Source of the DNA: Acidobacteria bacterium RIFCSPLOWO2_02_FULL_65_29
GTDB lineage: Bacteria; Acidobacteriota; Vicinamibacteria; Vicinamibacterales; CAVVIG01
Reading direction: 5' to 3'
Assembly: GCA_001767435.1 (NCBI GenBank)
Contig: MEKT01000163.1
Location: 26,215 to 66,886 of the forward strand
Length of the DNA: 40,672 nucleotides
Position 1 is the first letter of the stretch, and every line of letters begins with the position of its first letter. A program made the translations under genes and the position numbers. This document shows, piece by piece, positions 28,816 through 37,853 of this stretch. The notes under the pieces are model-generated. The model did no database searches, was not told where the DNA came from, and saw nothing but the letters and a program-made list of their open reading frames with translations.

Positions 28816-30183
28816 TTATAGCACGCGAATGAGGTCGGACCGCGTGATGATGAACGTCTTCTCCGTCTTGAAATCACGGACCAGCACCGCCGGATTCTCG
28901 GGCGTGATCATCGTCGACAGCAGGTCGACGGGCGTGGAGATGTCCACGAACGGAAACGCCGGCAGCATGATCGACTCGACCGGCTCGCGCTTCACCGCTG
29001 GACTCCTCACCAGCTCGGCGTAGAGTCTGGCTTCGTTCAGCGATCCCACGAGCCGCTTTTCGCGCGTGATGGAAATCTGCGAGAAGTCGTGCTCGCTCAT
29101 CAGCACCACCGCGTGCTCGACCGGCTCGTTCGACTCGATCGAGCAGAGCTCGCCCGACACACCGGCCGCGACCAGATCGCGCGCTGTCATGCCGCTTCCC
29201 TCGAGGAAGCCCTTCTCCCGCATCCAGTCGTCGTCGAACATCTTGCCGAGGTAGCGGGATCCGTGGTCGCTGAAGATCACGACCACCAGGTCGCGTTCGT
29301 CGAACCGGTCTCTCAACTGGAGCAGGCCGGCCATCGCGGACCCGGCCGAGTTGCCCGCGAAGATGCCTTCCTCGCGCGCGATCCGGCGCGTCATGATCGC
29401 CGCGTCCTTGTCGGTGACCTTCTCGAAGTGATCGATGATCGAGAAATCGACGTTCTTCGGCAGGAAGTCTTCGCCGATCCCTTCAGTGATGTACGGATAG
29501 ATTTCGTGCTTGTCGAAGACGCCGGCCTCCTTGTACTTCTTGAACACCGAGCCGTACGTGTCGATGCCCCAGACCTTGATGGCGGGGTTCTGCTCTTTGA
29601 GGTACCGTCCAGCCCCGGTGGCCGTACCGCCCGTGCCGACCCCGACCACCAGGTGCGTGATCCGGCCTCCGGTCTGCTCCCAGATTTCCGGCCCCGTCTG
29701 CTCGTAGTGCGCTGCGGAGTTCGACAAGTTGTCGTACTGGTTCGCCTTCCATGAATTGGGGGTTTGCTCGACGAGGCGCGACGACACCGAGTAGTAGGAG
29801 CGAGGATCTTCAGGATCCACGTTCGTCGGGCACACGATGACCTCGGCGCCGAACGCCTTCAGCGCGTCGACCTTCTCCTTCGATTGCTTGTCGGTGGTCG
29901 TGAAAATGCACTTGTAGCCCTTCACGACGGCGGCAATCGCCAGGCCCATGCCGGTGTTGCCCGATGTGCCTTCGATGATCGTCCCGCCGGGCTTGAGCAG
30001 GCCCGCGCGCTCGGCGTCCTCGATCATTTTCACGGCCATCCGGTCTTTGATGGAATTGCCCGGATTGAACGTTTCGATCTTGGCCAGGACCGTCGCGCTG
30101 ACCAGCCCCTTCGTGATCGTGTTGATGCGCACCATCGGAGTGTCGCCGATGGCATCGAGGATGGTGTCGCAGATGGGTTTCAT
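28816..30183 (-). CDS. Cystathionine beta-synthase
   Basis: PLP enzyme joining serine and homocysteine to cystathionine, or an O-acetylserine-using relative. The PLP lysine is in NPGNSIKDR (about residue 46), the phosphate loop is GTSGNTGMG, and GVGTGGTATGAGRYLKE binds the cofactor. DDDWMREKGFL is characteristic of cystathionine beta-synthase rather than plain cysteine synthase. The last 120 residues resemble a pair of CBS domains, the adenosyl-binding regulatory module. The ATG is preceded directly by an in-frame GTG, so one extra residue is possible. Monocistronic. Confidence 0.93.
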   Translation of the reverse strand: MKPICDTILDAIGDTPMVRINTITKGLVSATVLAKIETFNPGNSIKDRMAVKMIEDAERAGLLKPGGTIIEGTSGNTGMGLAIAAVVKGYKCIFTTTDKQSKEKVDALKAFGAEVIVCPTNVDPEDPRSYYSVSSRLVEQTPNSWKANQYDNLSNSAAHYEQTGPEIWEQTGGRITHLVVGVGTGGTATGAGRYLKEQNPAIKVWGIDTYGSVFKKYKEAGVFDKHEIYPYITEGIGEDFLPKNVDFSIIDHFEKVTDKDAAIMTRRIAREEGIFAGNSAGSAMAGLLQLRDRFDERDLVVVIFSDHGSRYLGKMFDDDWMREKGFLEGSGMTARDLVAAGVSGELCSIESNEPVEHAVVLMSEHDFSQISITREKRLVGSLNEARLYAELVRSPAVKREPVESIMLPAFPFVDISTPVDLLSTMITPENPAVLVRDFKTEKTFIITRSDLIRVL

Positions 30184-30319
30184 CACGGTTATATGTGAGA
30201 ATGCGTTGTGAGCCCCGCCACGACGAGATCGCGCGGAGCACGCGGATACACCGACTGATCGACTCTGCGGGTTCTGCCGTAATCGTTGTTCGCAATGTTC
30301 TCACAGGTCGGAGGGGGCC

Positions 30320-30682
30320 ATGCCGAGGCTGATTGAGGGGCCAACGGTGATCGCGTCGGCCGGCAACAAGCCGAAGCAGATTCAGGAATTCGCGGGCCGC
30401 GTGAACTCCGGGCACGCCGGCGTGAGCGTGGCGCGGATGATCTCGCCCAGCGGCTGGCAGGAGCCCGGCCAGCGGCCCGAGTTCGAGGAGATCACGGTGG
30501 TCCTTCGCGGCCTCCTGCGCGTCGAACACGCCGGAGGCGCCCTCGACGTCCGCGCCGGCCAGGCCATCGTCGCCGCGCCTGGCGAATGGATCCGCTACAG
30601 CACACCTGACGAGGGTGGGGCGGAGTACATCGCTGTGTGCCTGCCCGCGTTTTCTCCCGCCACTGTGCATCGCGACGAGTAG
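30320..30682 (+). CDS. Small cupin-domain protein
   Basis: A 120-residue single cupin barrel. RPEFEEITVVLRGLLRVEHAG and VRAGQAIVAAPGEWIRYS give the two cupin motifs. The first motif has Glu residues but lacks the usual pair of His, so metal binding is uncertain. A strong GGAGGGGG site stands before the ATG. It is divergent from the cystathionine beta-synthase gene. No substrate can be proposed. Confidence 0.82.
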   Translation: MPRLIEGPTVIASAGNKPKQIQEFAGRVNSGHAGVSVARMISPSGWQEPGQRPEFEEITVVLRGLLRVEHAGGALDVRAGQAIVAAPGEWIRYSTPDEGGAEYIAVCLPAFSPATVHRDE

Positions 30683-30859
30683 AGCCTCGTCGCGCTCGAC
30701 CAACCCACCTGCCCTACCGGGCCTCCCCCGACCTCCCTGGCCCGCCGAACACGCGATGCAAGGATCCGCCTGTCGATCGTTCTAAGACCAAATGCGCGCG
30801 GGCAGGGTCTAGACCAAGTGCAGGACGCCGCCAGCGTCGCCCCAAGTCGCGGAGGATGT

Positions 30860-32761
30860 ATGCGCAAGTTCGCCGTGCTGGCCCTCGTGTGGATGGCGAC
30901 AGTGGCGTTGATCGGCGGGCTGGGCGCTCAGGCACGACCCGGCCAGATCACCGGGGTCGTCAAAGACGCGGCCGGCGCCCTGTTGCCGGGCGTGACACTC
31001 ACTCTCACTAGCCCATCGATCACGACCACGACGAGGACCACCGTCTCGAACCAGAAAGGCGAGTTCACGTTTCTGAGCCTGCCGCCCGGGCGGTACACGA
31101 TCACCTCCGCGCTTGCCGGCCTGAGGTCCGCCCCTACGGAGGTCCTCGTACAGCCCGGCGCGACCGCGAAGGTGAGCATCGCGATGGCTGTGGCGTCCGC
31201 AGCCGAGAGCATCGCAGTCAACAGAGAAACCGCCAAGGTCGACAGCGCTCACGCCCCCGCCACGCTGGGCGGTGTCATCGGAGGCGTGGTTGGCGGTCTC
31301 TTCCACCCCGGGCGCGCACTCATGGCGCGCCAGGAGTTCAACACCGAGGCGTACGACAAGATCGACGACAACCAGTGGACGGAGGTCGGCCGAAAGCCGT
31401 TGTCGACCTTCTCGATCGACGTCGACACGGCGTCCTATTCGAATGTCCGGCGCTTCCTGAACCAGGCGCAGACGCCGCCGAAGGACGCGGTCCGGATCGA
31501 AGAGCTGATCAATTACTTCTCGTACGACTACCCGCAGCCGAAAGACGGGCAGCCGTTCTCGATCACGACCGCGATTGCCGGCGCGCCCTGGAACCCACGT
31601 CATCGTCTCGCGCTCGTGGGGCTTCAAGCCAGAACACTCGACTCCAGCCGCGTGCCGCCGAGAAATCTAGTGTTCTTGATCGACGTCTCCGGCTCGATGA
31701 TGGACGCGAACAAGCTGCCGCTCGTGAAAGGCTCGCTCGCGATGCTCGCGCCCAACCTGACGGAGAAGGATCGCGTCGCGATTGTCGTGTATGCGGGCGC
31801 GGCCGGCCTCGTGCTGCCGTCGACCTCGGGCAGCGATACGACGACCATTCTGGAGTCCCTCAACCGGCTGCAGGCCGGCGGATCGACCGACGGCGCGCAG
31901 GGCATCCGCCTCGCGTATCAGGTGGCGCAGGATCACTTCGTCAAGGGCGGCGTCAACCGCGTGATTCTGACCACCGACGGCGACTTCAACGTCGGCGTGA
32001 CGAACCAGGGCGACCTGAGCCGCCTGATCGAAGAGGAGCGCGAGAGCGGCATCAGCCTGTCGGTGCTCGGCTACGGGATGGGCAACCTCAAAGATTCAAC
32101 GATGGAGAAGCTGGCAGACAAGGGGAACGGCAATTACTTCTACATCGATTCGCTGGCCGAGGCGCAGAAGGTGCTCGTCGAGCAAGCCGGCGGCACGCTC
32201 GTCACCGTGGCCAAGGACGTGAAGCTGCAGGTCGAATTCAACCCGCGAACGGTCGCCGCGTATCGCCTGATCGGATACGAGAATCGCCTCCTGCAGGATC
32301 AGGACTTCAACAACGACAAGAAAGACGCCGGCGACATGGGCGCGGGCCACTCGGTGACGGCGCTGTACGAGCTCGTGCCAGCCGGCGAGAAGATCGACAT
32401 TCCGGGTATCGATCCCTTGAAGTACCAGCAGCCGTCAACCTCGTCGGCGGACGCGCGGCTCGACGAAACGATGACCGTGAAGCTGCGCTACAAGCAGCCC
32501 GAGGCGTCGGAGAGCTCGCTGCTGTCGGTCACCGTCCCGACCAAGACGGCAATGACGCCCGAGCTGGGTTTCGCGGCGGCAGTGGCCGAGTTCGGCATGC
32601 TGCTTCGCGACAGCGAGTTCAAGGGGAGCTCGTCGTATGCCGACGCGCGTACGCTGGCGGCGAGATTCAAGGGCGCCGATCCCCACGGGCACCGCGCCGA
32701 GTTCATCCGCTTGATCGACGCGGCCGAAGGGATGCGCCACCTGAACGCGACGAGAAGGTAG
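30860..32761 (+). CDS. Exported VWA protein, YfbK type
   Basis: A 633-residue exported protein: signal peptide (1-23), a carboxypeptidase-regulatory-like beta domain (about 28-108, GQITGVVKDAAGALLPGV), a spacer, then a von Willebrand N-terminal region, and the VWA domain (270-450). The MIDAS is complete: DVSGSM (275-280) with further Thr in GGSTDG and Asp in TTDGDFNVG. The C-terminal part resembles the DUF3520 extension of E. coli YfbK. It probably acts as a metal-dependent adhesion or assembly factor in the envelope. The ATG is four bases behind GGAGG. The stop is immediately followed by an array. Confidence 0.9.
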   Translation: MRKFAVLALVWMATVALIGGLGAQARPGQITGVVKDAAGALLPGVTLTLTSPSITTTTRTTVSNQKGEFTFLSLPPGRYTITSALAGLRSAPTEVLVQPGATAKVSIAMAVASAAESIAVNRETAKVDSAHAPATLGGVIGGVVGGLFHPGRALMARQEFNTEAYDKIDDNQWTEVGRKPLSTFSIDVDTASYSNVRRFLNQAQTPPKDAVRIEELINYFSYDYPQPKDGQPFSITTAIAGAPWNPRHRLALVGLQARTLDSSRVPPRNLVFLIDVSGSMMDANKLPLVKGSLAMLAPNLTEKDRVAIVVYAGAAGLVLPSTSGSDTTTILESLNRLQAGGSTDGAQGIRLAYQVAQDHFVKGGVNRVILTTDGDFNVGVTNQGDLSRLIEEERESGISLSVLGYGMGNLKDSTMEKLADKGNGNYFYIDSLAEAQKVLVEQAGGTLVTVAKDVKLQVEFNPRTVAAYRLIGYENRLLQDQDFNNDKKDAGDMGAGHSVTALYELVPAGEKIDIPGIDPLKYQQPSTSSADARLDETMTVKLRYKQPEASESSLLSVTVPTKTAMTPELGFAAAVAEFGMLLRDSEFKGSSSYADARTLAARFKGADPHGHRAEFIRLIDAAEGMRHLNATRR

Positions 32762-32850
32762 GGCCACGAAGGCACGAAGACACGAAGAAGACACAAACAC
32801 GACAATGTACGACGATCACCGCAGAGCCCGCAGAGTTCGCAGAGATGCCC
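32759..32850. repeat. ACACGAAG and GCAGAG arrays after the VWA gene
   Basis: Directly behind the stop TAG comes GGCCACGAAGGCACGAAGAC with further units to 32804. A 9-mer array of CGCAGAGCC, CGCAGAGTT and CGCAGAGAT follows at 32820-32850. Confidence 0.85.
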
Positions 32851-32900
32851 AACAGGCGGTTGCGCCCCTCGGCGGCGCCTGCGGTCGCGCACCTCGCTCG

Positions 32901-35372
32901 TCAGCCCTCCCGCAACACCGCCGCCGGATCGAGGCGCGAAGCGCGCCGGGCAGGAAGCCAGCCGGCCAACGCCCCCACCGCAGACAAGACGAGCACAGCC
33001 CCGACGAGCGTGAGCGGATCCCGCGGCTCGAGACCGTACAGGAGCGGCGCCACGAATCTCGACGCCCACGCGCTCGTGCCGACGCCGAGGATTACGCCGA
33101 GCCCGACGAGCACGGCCACACGGGTCAGCACGAGACGCACGACGCCGGCTGGGGCCGCCCCCAACGCCATGCGAATGCCGATGTCGGCGCGCCGCCTCGC
33201 GACCGAATACGACGTGACACCGTACAGTCCGAGCCCCGCCAGCAAAAGCGCGAGCCCGCCGAAGAAGCCTGACAGCATCGCGACGAGGCGGTCCTGAACG
33301 AGCGAGTCGTTGACCTGCTGAGCCAGCGGACGGAATGTCAGGGTGAGATCGCGGCTGACCGAGGTCAGCGCCGCGGTCAGGCTGCGCGTCAAGAGGACCG
33401 GCGATTCCGTTGACGACCTCACAGCGATGTAGAAATTATCGAAGAGGAGCGGGCCGTCCCGCTGGGCCAGCGGAAAATAGACGGCCGGCCGTACCGGCTC
33501 GCGGATCGACCGATACACAGCGTCGCCAACAACGCCGACCACCGTCCTCGATCCTAGCAGGTGATCACCGAGAGGAGCGGCACGGAACGTCACCGCAAGC
33601 GTCGTCCCGATCAGGCTGCGGTCCGGAAAGTACCGGCGTACGAATGCCTCGTTGACCAGCATCACGGGAGGTGCGGCTGTCGTGTCGTGATCGTCGAAGT
33701 CGCGGCCCGCGCGAACCACGGTTCCATAGGCCGAAAACCATCCTGGGGTCGTTTCATTCGACTGCGAAATGCGTTCAGCGTCGGGTGGGGGCGTGACACC
33801 GGGCGCCGAAACCACGAGGTCACCCCTGAGAACGCCGATCAGAGGCGGATTGAGCGACCCGCCGGCGTACGCGACGCCGGGAACGGCCGAGGCGGCGCTG
33901 ACCAGCCGGTGGTAGAAAGGATTGCGGTCGCCAGCCAGAATCGTCGGAGCCGCCAGGGTGACCACCACCGTGCGATCACGATCGAATCCGAGGGGCGCGC
34001 GCGCCAGCCGATCAAACGTCCGGACGAAGAGACCTGCGGCCACCACGAGCATCAGCGACAACGCCACCTGCGCCACGATAAGGCTGTTCGCTGCGCTGAA
34101 GCCGAAGGAGCGGCCGGCGGCCCTGCGGTCTTTCAACGCATCCATCGGCGCCGACCGCGTCGCGCAAAGCGCTGGCGCCGTGCCAAAGAGCAGCGCCGTC
34201 GCGATCATTGTCGCGCCTGTAAACGCCAGCACTCTCCAGTCGAGCGGCAGGTGGAGAAATGCGCGTGTCGTTGAGGTTGACAACTGGGCCACGAGCGCCT
34301 GACCTGCCCAGGCGGCAAATGCAAGCCCGACGATCGAGCCGATCGCTGCGAGAACGAGGCTCTCGACGAAGGATTGGCGTGCGAGCCGCCAAGGTGAGGC
34401 ACCCAGCGCGAGGCGCACGCTCAGTTCATGTTGACGCGCGGCGCCCCGAGCCAGCATCAGGTTTGCGATGTTGGCGCACGCGATGAGCACCACCAACGCG
34501 ACGACGGCAAAGACTGCGACGAGCGGCTGCCCGAAACGTTGGCGTAGTGCCGAAACTCCCGCGCCCGCCGGGTTAAGCGTGAGCGGATCCTTCAGAAACT
34601 CGGCGGCCCTGAACGTCCGCGGCATGGCAGCGGCTCGAATCTGTGGCTGAACGGCGCGAAGGGCTGTGGTAGCCGCTTCGAGCGACTGACCCGCCTTGAG
34701 CCGCAGCATGATGCTGAGCCACACCAGATCATCGTCCAGCGGCGTGGCCGGCTCTATCAAGGGCTGTATCTTGACGGGCAGCGCGATGTCGAACGCCCGT
34801 CCGACCTCGAGTCCGAAGAACTCCGGTGGCGTCACTCCGACAATCGTGACCGGGACCCGCCCGATGGTGAGTGGAGTGCCGATGACGCTGGCCGCGCCGC
34901 CGAGCCGGCTTTGCCACAGTCGATAGCTGATCATCGCCACGGGGCCATCCAAACCGCCGCCAGCCACATCGTCGGCTGGCACCAGGGTGCGGCCAAGGAG
35001 TGCGGGAACCCCAAGCGTTGTGAAGAAGTCGCCGCTGACAAACAGACTCTCGACACGCTCGGTCTCGCCGCCAATTGTCAGAGACTCCCTCCCGAGGAGC
35101 GATGACGCGAGTGCGCCGTCGAACAGCTCCGTATGCCGACGGATTTGATCGAAGGTTGCGTAGCTGTACGGGGCCTCAGGGAACGCGGAACCCGATGCGA
35201 GCGTGACGAGGCGCTCGGGTTCAGCGACCGGCAGCGGGCGCAGGAGCAGGCTGGCGACCAGGGAGAAAATCGCGGTGTTCGCGCCGATGCCCAGTGCGAG
35301 AGACAGAACCGCGACAGCCGTGACGACGGGCGTCGCGCGAAGCGCGCGGAAGGCAAGGCGGAGATCCTGCAT
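32901..35372 (-). CDS. ADOP family permease (MacB-like)
   Basis: An 823-residue inner-membrane protein of the MacB/FtsX permease type with no ATPase gene beside it. The N-terminal transmembrane segment (TAVAVLSLALGIGANTAIFS) leads into a periplasmic core domain. The first FtsX domain (CANIANLMLARGAARQHEL) and the second (GVTSYSVARRRADIGIRMAL) follow; the end is ASRLDPAAVLREG. This double-permease form, called acidobacterial duplicated orphan permease, is abundant in Acidobacteria; its substrate is unknown. The ATG of MQDLRLAFRALRA is chosen; the frame runs 42 codons further upstream through palindromic DNA and is rejected. Confidence 0.92.
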   Translation of the reverse strand: MQDLRLAFRALRATPVVTAVAVLSLALGIGANTAIFSLVASLLLRPLPVAEPERLVTLASGSAFPEAPYSYATFDQIRRHTELFDGALASSLLGRESLTIGGETERVESLFVSGDFFTTLGVPALLGRTLVPADDVAGGGLDGPVAMISYRLWQSRLGGAASVIGTPLTIGRVPVTIVGVTPPEFFGLEVGRAFDIALPVKIQPLIEPATPLDDDLVWLSIMLRLKAGQSLEAATTALRAVQPQIRAAAMPRTFRAAEFLKDPLTLNPAGAGVSALRQRFGQPLVAVFAVVALVVLIACANIANLMLARGAARQHELSVRLALGASPWRLARQSFVESLVLAAIGSIVGLAFAAWAGQALVAQLSTSTTRAFLHLPLDWRVLAFTGATMIATALLFGTAPALCATRSAPMDALKDRRAAGRSFGFSAANSLIVAQVALSLMLVVAAGLFVRTFDRLARAPLGFDRDRTVVVTLAAPTILAGDRNPFYHRLVSAASAVPGVAYAGGSLNPPLIGVLRGDLVVSAPGVTPPPDAERISQSNETTPGWFSAYGTVVRAGRDFDDHDTTAAPPVMLVNEAFVRRYFPDRSLIGTTLAVTFRAAPLGDHLLGSRTVVGVVGDAVYRSIREPVRPAVYFPLAQRDGPLLFDNFYIAVRSSTESPVLLTRSLTAALTSVSRDLTLTFRPLAQQVNDSLVQDRLVAMLSGFFGGLALLLAGLGLYGVTSYSVARRRADIGIRMALGAAPAGVVRLVLTRVAVLVGLGVILGVGTSAWASRFVAPLLYGLEPRDPLTLVGAVLVLSAVGALAGWLPARRASRLDPAAVLREG

Positions 35373-35381
35373 GACGGACGT

Positions 35382-35467
35382 TGAAAGAACTACCGCCTTT
35401 AAAGGCGGTAGACTCTGCGCGCGACTGAAAGTCGCAGCCGCGCCGCCTGCGTGCGGTAGTTCTTTCA
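35382..35467. repeat. Hairpin element upstream of ADOP gene
   Basis: Perfect 15-bp inverted ends (35382-35396 and 35453-35467; GAAAGAACTACCGC and complement) enclose a 22-bp perfect palindrome (35390-35411) and a GCGACT-gaa-AGTCGC hairpin (35421-35435). Several stems are closed around GAAA or TTTAAA. Looks like a small mobile element without a gene. Confidence 0.75.
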
Positions 35468-35491
35468 TAGGAAGAATCGTGGTCTTCACTA

Positions 35492-35587
35492 TGCCCACGT
35501 GCGCGCTAATCCGACGCAGATGATCTGATCAGAACTGCTCGAAGCTGACCGGCTGAAAGCCGGTGGGTTTAACCTGGCACGTGGGCA
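35492..35587. repeat. Second hairpin element
   Basis: TGCCCACGTGC (35492-35502) and GCACGTGGGCA (35577-35587) are perfect 11-bp inverted ends. Inside is ACCGGCT-gaa-AGCCGGT (35548-35564), the same stem-GAA-stem pattern as in 35421-35435. The rest of 35373-35600 holds no gene. Confidence 0.65.
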
Positions 35588-35600
35588 CTAAACCGTGATG

Positions 35601-36464
35601 TTATTCGTCCTCTACGATGCCATGTTCACGCATGTAAGCGGCGAGTTGCTCGGCAAATGCCTCCGCATCTCGCTCCTCAAAGATCTCGTGCCGAAGTTTC
35701 ATCTTATGGAGCAGGTTCTTTGCCTTTTCGTATGCCGGCCGGTGAGACTCGAGACGTGGTTCGCCAAGCAAAATGTGAAGCATCCCTATCTGAGGATGTC
35801 CTTCGAGCACCGACGCGGTACCCAGCCATTTCGTAGCCTTGTCTTGCAAGGACTCGGCTCGAATAAAGTCCATTGTGACAGGTTGGACGGCGTGCCATTT
35901 CTGATTCTGGAACGCGTGGTCAAACTTGATCTCGAAGTCTGGTCCGGTGAATACCTTCTCGGTTAGCCGGTGGCTGATTCTTACGTTCCGAAGAGAATTC
36001 TGATATCCCACCCAGACCTCCTCGTCACTTCGCCTTTCAACATCTGGCCTCGCCGCGCCCTGAGATGACACCATGCGTGCGAACAGCGTCTCAGTGACCC
36101 GATCCATTGGTTCCGTGGCGATTCCTGAGAGCACAGGTCCAGCCGACAGGCTCAGATCAAGATCAGGCCAGATCAGGCGAATGATCTCTGGAGCGGTCGT
36201 TGGGATGGGTCGCAACCCAGGCAGTTCATCTAAACGGGGCCGGAGTCGCTGCACGGACTCGGAGAAGCGAGCCAGTGCTCTTCGATAACCATCACCGTCG
36301 AATCCTGAGAAGGCTTTCGAGAGCCGCTCGAACTTCTGCTCGACCCTTGCACCGATGAAACCGGCCTCCGGGGCGCACACTACCACGCCAACGTTCAGAA
36401 TCTCGCCGGCGCCACGATCATGGATATAACGGATGACGGCGAATGTGTAGGGGACTGCTTTCAT
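35601..36464 (-). CDS. DUF3037 domain protein
   Basis: A 287-residue cytoplasmic protein. The N-terminal YTFAVIRYIHDRGAGEILNV with VGVVVCAPE is the DUF3037 pattern; the middle (LRPRLDELPGLRPIPTTAPE) and end are poorly conserved. In many bacteria such a gene sits directly behind a HipA-like kinase gene. Here the partner is deleted (next entry) but this gene is intact, with AGGAG six bases before the ATG. Function unknown; a defence or toxin role is often guessed. Confidence 0.85.
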   Translation of the reverse strand: MKAVPYTFAVIRYIHDRGAGEILNVGVVVCAPEAGFIGARVEQKFERLSKAFSGFDGDGYRRALARFSESVQRLRPRLDELPGLRPIPTTAPEIIRLIWPDLDLSLSAGPVLSGIATEPMDRVTETLFARMVSSQGAARPDVERRSDEEVWVGYQNSLRNVRISHRLTEKVFTGPDFEIKFDHAFQNQKWHAVQPVTMDFIRAESLQDKATKWLGTASVLEGHPQIGMLHILLGEPRLESHRPAYEKAKNLLHKMKLRHEIFEERDAEAFAEQLAAYMREHGIVEDE

Positions 36465-36816
36465 GCCAGACTCCTGCGAAGCCCGTCCTCGAATAGGTCA
36501 CTGCTTGGCCCGGCTTCGGCGCGACACCCCATTCTTTCAATTGTTCGGAGGATGCCGCGAGGAGCTCGGAACTGAGATCGACGATAAAGGTCAAGGGAGC
36601 GTCGATTCCAAACTCCACCGCTAGGCGTGCGCCAAAGTACTCAGCAAACAGACTCTTCTCGGTGGTCTCTGGTAAACCAATCGCCTTCGTCAGCATATCG
36701 CGTCGTTCCATTGGCTCGCCGGCTGCACCGCGAAGGACACTCGCGACGATGAGCGGCTTTGTGCGACCGCCCTGGGGCCCGTCGATCCGCTCCACCTCCC
36801 ACACTGAAGCTGTCAT
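36461..36816 (-). pseudogene. HipA-like kinase gene with internal deletion
   Basis: The first 100 or so codons read like the N-terminus of the HipA-like kinases that precede DUF3037 (SVWEVERIDGPQGGRTKPLI; KAIGLPETTEKSLFAEYFGA; LSSELL). After GQAV the frame continues with TYSRTGF and runs into the next gene. In the next frame the same DNA reads DLFEDGLRRSLA and stops in an ATGA overlap with the DUF3037 start, which looks like the true end of the kinase gene. The middle of about 150 codons with the kinase core is missing. I infer one internal deletion that also shifted the frame. Confidence 0.7.
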
Positions 36817-37001
36817 TCACTTGGAGTCAACGATTGTCGGCGCCTGTCAGTATATCGGCAGCTAGCTGGGGGCCGGCCATCGGCTGGAGTCCTACCAGAA
36901 GCTGGTGCGCATATTGTTTGCTGGGACTCTCGTCTTGAGGTCCGGCAAAGCCAAGAAGGCGTCACCGGGCATCGGCTCGCTGAAACCGACCTTGGCTAGG
37001 A

Positions 37002-37853
37002 TCAAAATAGGCTCGACACACGGCTCGCGGCCACGTCGTGCGGCCGATCGATGAGTCCTGCCAGCAGCGCCGCGTGGCCGATGACCTGCGGCGCGGTCCA
37101 GCCCCTGGCTCGGGAATCGCGAACGCCCGTATCCCCATCCGACTTGCTCAACTTCTGCGTGGGCGTTTTCATGATCAGCGTGTGATGCAGAAACCGCGGC
37201 GGGGCGGTCCGACCGAGCAGCCTCGCGAGCTGGATCTGCCGGCCGGTCGACGCGAGCAGATCGTCGCCTCGGATCACCAGCGTCACACTCTGCTCGAAAT
37301 CGTCGATGGTCGCCACGAACTGATAGGTCCAGTTGCCCTCCCGGTCGCGGACCAGCAGGTCGCCGCACTGCGCCGAAGGCTGCTGTTCGCACACGCTGTG
37401 CGCGAGATCCTCGAAGCGCTCGATCGAGGGCGCCAGGCGCACCCGCGTGCCAAGGCCGGGCCGTTCCGGCAGGCCCTTACCCGAGCACGTGCCCGGATAC
37501 CTGAGCTCGCTGCCGGACTTCCCCGCCGCCGAGATCTCGCTCCGCGAGCACTCACACGCGTAGACGAGCCCGTCCGCACGCAACCGTGCGAGGGCGGATT
37601 CGTAGACGGCGTGGCGTTCGCTCTGGCGGACAAGCGGCTCAGGCGACCGGAAGCCGAGCCAGTCGAGATCGTCGAGAATCGCCCTCTCGTACTCGGCCCG
37701 ACTTCGCTGCCGGTCGTGATCCTCGATGCGCAGCAACACGCGCCCGCCGCGCGCGCCGGTCACACCCCAGACGTAGATCGCATTGAGGACGTGGCCCAGA
37801 TGCAGGAATCCGGTTGGTGCGGGAGCGAAGCGGGAGAGGACAGGGTCAGGCAA
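37002..37853 (-). CDS. gluQ: Glutamyl-Q tRNA(Asp) synthetase
   Basis: Attaches glutamate to the queuosine base of tRNA(Asp). It is a truncated glutamyl-tRNA synthetase with no anticodon-binding domain. Visible: HIGH-type motif HLGH (18-21) after RFAPAPTG, RIEDHDRQR, the zinc site C-X-C (CECS) with Tyr/Cys in RYPGTC, and the KLSKS loop (TQKLSKSDGD). The 283 residues fit GluQRS. The start is a TTG that lies in the left arm of an AATTCTT array; no better start and no Shine-Dalgarno sequence is visible. The C-terminus is followed by a 185-bp gap with one possible gene fragment. Confidence 0.94.
   Translation of the reverse strand: MPDPVLSRFAPAPTGFLHLGHVLNAIYVWGVTGARGGRVLLRIEDHDRQRSRAEYERAILDDLDWLGFRSPEPLVRQSERHAVYESALARLRADGLVYACECSRSEISAAGKSGSELRYPGTCSGKGLPERPGLGTRVRLAPSIERFEDLAHSVCEQQPSAQCGDLLVRDREGNWTYQFVATIDDFEQSVTLVIRGDDLLASTGRQIQLARLLGRTAPPRFLHHTLIMKTPTQKLSKSDGDTGVRDSRARGWTAPQVIGHAALLAGLIDRPHDVAASRVSSLF

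Noticed and set aside
31375-33297. Plus-strand frame of 640 codons overlapping the VWA gene and the ADOP end
   Set aside because: Composition is Arg-rich without hydrophobic pattern; the VWA frame has complete motifs and a ribosome site.
35373-35498. Longer ADOP start
   Set aside because: It would encode the hairpin element; homology begins at MQDLR.
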